A stretch of DNA of 64,000 bases from Asticcacaulis sp. AC460 (GTDB lineage Bacteria; Pseudomonadota; Alphaproteobacteria; Caulobacterales; Caulobacteraceae). Shown piece after piece: positions 61,571 to 64,000 of the stretch. The translations under genes were made by a program, and so were the position numbers. Every line of letters starts with the position of its first letter. Positions within the stretch are counted from its first letter, which is position 1. The stretch lies in assembly GCF_000495795.1 (NCBI RefSeq), contig NZ_AWGD01000009.1, positions 1-64,000 on the forward strand. Reading direction: 5' to 3'. The notes under the pieces were generated by a model. That model saw only the letters and a program-made list of their open reading frames with translations, was not told the DNA's origin and did no database searches.

Positions 61571-62098
61571 ATGGCAGAACAATCCGCACACGAACCGACT
61601 ATGGAGGAAATTCTCGCCTCTATCCGCCGTATCATCTCGGAAGATGATGCGCCGGAGGCCGAGAAGCCCGCGCCGGTTGCCGCGGCCCCTGAGCCGGAAC
61701 CGGAGCCCGAACCCTTGCCGGTCATCGAAGAAGAGCCCGAAGAGGACGTTCTGGAGCTGACCGAAACCTATGATGCGTCCCCCAGCATTTCGATCGGCGA
61801 CATTGAAGCCTATGAACCGATCAAGCCGGAGCCCGCACCCGCGCCTGCACCGGTCTACAAGCCCGAACCGCGTCGCGAGTCGCTGGTGAGCGAGCGTACC
61901 GAATCGAGCGCCGCCTCGGCCTTCGGTTCGCTGACCTCGTCCCTGTTGGTTCCGCATAGCGACCGCACCCTGGAAGACGTCACCAAGGACCTGCTGCGCC
62001 CTCTGCTGCAGCAATGGCTGGACTCGCATCTGCCGGCCATCGTCGAAGAAGCCGTACGTGCCGAAGTCGAACGCATTGCACGACAGGGCCGCCGGTAA
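61571..62098 (+). CDS. popZ: Polar organizing protein PopZ
   Basis: A 175-residue PopZ (DUF2497), which self-assembles at the cell poles and tethers the centromere via ParB. The N-terminal EPTMEEILASIRRIISEDD binding helix (residues about 8-26), an acidic proline-rich linker (about 28-110) and the C-terminal oligomerisation helices (LEDVTKDLLRPLLQQWLD, about 128-145, and VEEAVRAEVERIARQ) are all present. The ATG at 61571 gives the expected start MAEQS. It is close in length to Caulobacter PopZ. A terminator follows and valS is downstream, as in Caulobacter. Confidence 0.95.
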   Translation: MAEQSAHEPTMEEILASIRRIISEDDAPEAEKPAPVAAAPEPEPEPEPLPVIEEEPEEDVLELTETYDASPSISIGDIEAYEPIKPEPAPAPAPVYKPEPRRESLVSERTESSAASAFGSLTSSLLVPHSDRTLEDVTKDLLRPLLQQWLDSHLPAIVEEAVRAEVERIARQGRR

Positions 62099-62128
62099 AA
62101 CTGGATTTCCTCCAATCCACCTGATAAG

Positions 62129-62155
62129 AGCGGCGTCCTGTGACGCCGCTTTTTT
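62129..62155 (+). terminator. Rho-independent terminator of popZ
   Basis: AGCGGCGTC pairs with GACGCCGCT (9 bp, perfect) around loop CTGT and is followed by TTTTT. Confidence 0.93.
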
Positions 62156-62178
62156 CATTTTAAACTGTCTGAAAGACC

Positions 62179-64000
62179 ATGCTGGAAAAGACCTTCGATC
62201 CCGCCGCCGTTGAACCCCGTCTGTACGAGATGTGGGAGACATCGGGCGTATTTGCGCCGATCGACGACCCCAAGGCGGAGACCTTTTCCATCGTCATTCC
62301 GCCGCCCAATGTGACGGGTAACCTTCACGTGGGCCACGCCCTGAACAATACCCTGCAGGACGTCCTGACCCGGTTTGAGCGTATGCGCGGCAAGGCTGCC
62401 CTGTGGCTGCCCGGGACCGACCATGCCGGTATCGCGACCCAGATGGTGGTCGAGCGGCAACTGGCCGCCGCCGGTAATATCGGCCGCCGCGATATGGGCC
62501 GTGAGGCCTTTGTCGCCAAGGTGTGGGAGTGGAAGGCCGAATCCGGCGGCAATATCGTCCGTCAGTTGCGTCGCCTGGGGGCCTCGTGCGACTGGTCGCG
62601 CGAACGCTTCACCCTGGATGACGGCCTGTCGGCTGCGGTCCGCAAGGTCTTCGTGCAACTGCATCGCGATGGGCTGATGTACCGCGACAAGCGTCTGGTT
62701 AACTGGGATCCGCAGTTCCAGACCGCCATCTCCGACCTGGAAGTCGAGCAGAAAGAGGTTGACGGCCATTACTGGCACTTCGCCTATCAACTGGCCGATG
62801 GCGTCACCTATCAGCATCCGGTCAAGGACGAGGACGGCAACGAGACGCCGGAGACGCGCGACTATATCGTCGTCGCCACGACTCGGCCCGAAACCCTCCT
62901 GGGTGATTCCGGTGTCGCCGTTCATCCCGAGGACGAACGCTACAAGGGGCTGATCGGCAAAGCGGTCATTCTGCCGATCACCGGCCGTCGTGTGCCCATC
63001 GTCGGCGACGACTATGCCGATCCGGAAAAGGGCTCAGGCGCGGTCAAGATCACGCCGGCGCACGACTTCAACGACTTCCAGGTCGGCAAGCGCCATGACC
63101 TGGAGCAGATCAATGTCATGGACGAGATGGCGCGGATCATCGTTGCGCCTTACGAAAATGAGGATCGCTTCGCGGCACGCAAGGCGATCATCGCCCGCGC
63201 CGAGGAAGAGGGCTGGCTGAAGGCCATCGAAAAGACCCGCCATATGGTGCCGCACGGCGACCGTTCCGGCGTGGTCATAGAACCCTTCCTGACCGACCAG
63301 TGGTACGTCAATGCCGGCGAACTGGCCAAGGAAGCCGTGCGTGCGGTCGAGGACGGCCGCACCGTCTTCGAACCGAAGTCGTGGGAAAAGACCTATTTCG
63401 AATGGATGCGCAACATCGAGCCGTGGTGCGTGTCGCGTCAACTGTGGTGGGGCCACCGTATCCCGGCCTGGTACGGTCCGGACGGCACCATCTTCGTCGA
63501 GATGTCACAAGCCGAAGCCGAGAAGGCCGCCCAGGCCCATTACGGCAACGCGACTCCGCTGAAGCAGGATGAGGATGTCCTGGACACCTGGTTCTCGTCG
63601 GCCCTGTGGCCGTTCTCGACCATGGGCTGGCCCGATCAGACTGAAGACCTGAAGCGCTTCTACCCGACCGACACCCTGATCACCGGATTCGACATCATCT
63701 TCTTCTGGGTTGCCCGGATGATGATGATGGGTTTGCACTTCACCGGCGAAGCGCCGTTCAAGCGCGTCTTCATCAACGCCCTGGTCCGCGACGAGAAGGG
63801 CCAGAAGATGTCGAAATCCAAGAACAATGTCATGGACCCATTGGTCCTGATCGACGAGTTCGGCGCCGACGCCCTGCGCTTCACCATGACCGCCATGTCG
63901 GGGCAGGGCCGCGACATCAAGTTGTCGAAGCAACGTATTGAAGGCTATCGCAATTTCGGCACCAAGCTGTGGAACGCTACGCGCTTTGCCCAGATGAACG
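62179..64000 (+). CDS. valS: Valyl-tRNA synthetase (partial, continues beyond the window)
   Basis: The first 607 codons of a class I valyl-tRNA synthetase. [21 protein letters not shown] (about 41-61, in part) carries the HIGH motif as [17 protein letters not shown] and [14 protein letters not shown] are family hallmarks, the editing domain lies about 190-360 ([11 protein letters not shown]), and the KMSKS motif ([10 protein letters not shown]) lies at about residue 540. It has no stop within the window, so the 3' end is outside. Downstream of the popZ terminator. Confidence 0.97.
   Translation, partial: MLEKTFDPAAVEPRLYEMWETSGVFAPIDDPKAETFSIVIPPPNVTGNLHVGHALNNTLQDVLTRFERMRGKAALWLPGTDHAGIATQMVVERQLAAAGNIGRRDMGREAFVAKVWEWKAESGGNIVRQLRRLGASCDWSRERFTLDDGLSAAVRKVFVQLHRDGLMYRDKRLVNWDPQFQTAISDLEVEQKEVDGHYWHFAYQLADGVTYQHPVKDEDGNETPETRDYIVVATTRPETLLGDSGVAVHPEDERYKGLIGKAVILPITGRRVPIVGDDYADPEKGSGAVKITPAHDFNDFQVGKRHDLEQINVMDEMARIIVAPYENEDRFAARKAIIARAEEEGWLKAIEKTRHMVPHGDRSGVVIEPFLTDQWYVNAGELAKEAVRAVEDGRTVFEPKSWEKTYFEWMRNIEPWCVSRQLWWGHRIPAWYGPDGTIFVEMSQAEAEKAAQAHYGNATPLKQDEDVLDTWFSSALWPFSTMGWPDQTEDLKRFYPTDTLITGFDIIFFWVARMMMMGLHFTGEAPFKRVFINALVRDEKGQKMSKSKNNVMDPLVLIDEFGADALRFTMTAMSGQGRDIKLSKQRIEGYRNFGTKLWNATRFAQMN

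Overview
This 64 kb window (roughly 60% GC by eye) is bacterial chromosome from the Alphaproteobacteria, most likely family Caulobacteraceae and probably Asticcacaulis or a close relative. The pointers are a recognisable PopZ polar organiser upstream of valS, the flgI-cheL-flbY operon divergent from fliX and followed by dksA, EipA (DUF1134), a fused SecD-SecF, and the order nagZ-scpA-scpB-tatABC-serS-surE-pcm-nlpD-yajC-secDF. The genus is an inference from gene content; no rRNA is present to confirm it. I see no prophage, transposase or CRISPR array, so this is mainly core chromosome with accessory pockets.

Layout. 0.1-9.2 kb: secreted M28 peptidase, two small paralogous membrane proteins, EipA, a tightly coupled operon of two Gfo/Idh/MocA oxidoreductases plus a 2OG-Fe(II) oxygenase-like protein, divergent GH97 alpha-glucosidase, two DUF805 proteins. 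9.2-17.2 kb: two copies of a two-gene cassette (M23 peptidase plus secreted partner) flanking a SIMPL protein, a CatB-like acetyltransferase, a CAU-anticodon tRNA, a divergent MFS/TetR pair with a clear operator, and a small acetyltransferase. 17.5-33.7 kb: SPOR protein, nagZ, scpAB, tatABC, serS (with a remarkable insertion), surE, pcm, an ECF sigma operon, an NlpD-like protein, yajC, secDF, a PuuD-like membrane protein and a squalene-synthase-fold protein. 33.8-46.5 kb: DUF1353 lipoprotein, trmFO, four tandem paralogous membrane proteins, alpha-carbonic anhydrase, uvrA with a possible SOS box, a TonB-like proline-rich protein, a TadG-like protein. 46.5-49.8 kb: flagellar block and dksA. 49.8-58.9 kb: AbiEii-type pair, DUF6265 and DUF1080 proteins, LOG hydrolase, unknown lipoprotein, 2OG oxygenase, a second CatB-like protein beside tRNA-Asn, an MCP, GDPD plus MarR with a palindromic operator, tRNA-Cys. 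59-64 kb: degenerate Pcm paralogue, TolC-type exporter, popZ, valS (cut by the window edge).

Functional themes are envelope biogenesis (Tat, Sec-DF-YajC, EipA, LytM proteins, NagZ, SPOR, TolC), chromosome segregation and polarity (ScpAB, PopZ), translation (SerRS, ValRS, TrmFO, tRNAs) and P-ring assembly. The most unusual item is an in-frame, AT-rich insertion of about 75-80 codons inside serS, placed just before the TAE substrate loop and clearly different in base composition from the rest of the gene. Other notable items are the duplicated M23/partner cassette, a pair of ~190 bp palindromic intergenic elements, the four-paralogue membrane array, a CatB-like paralogue that lost its catalytic histidine, and a Pcm paralogue that lost its SAM-binding glycines.
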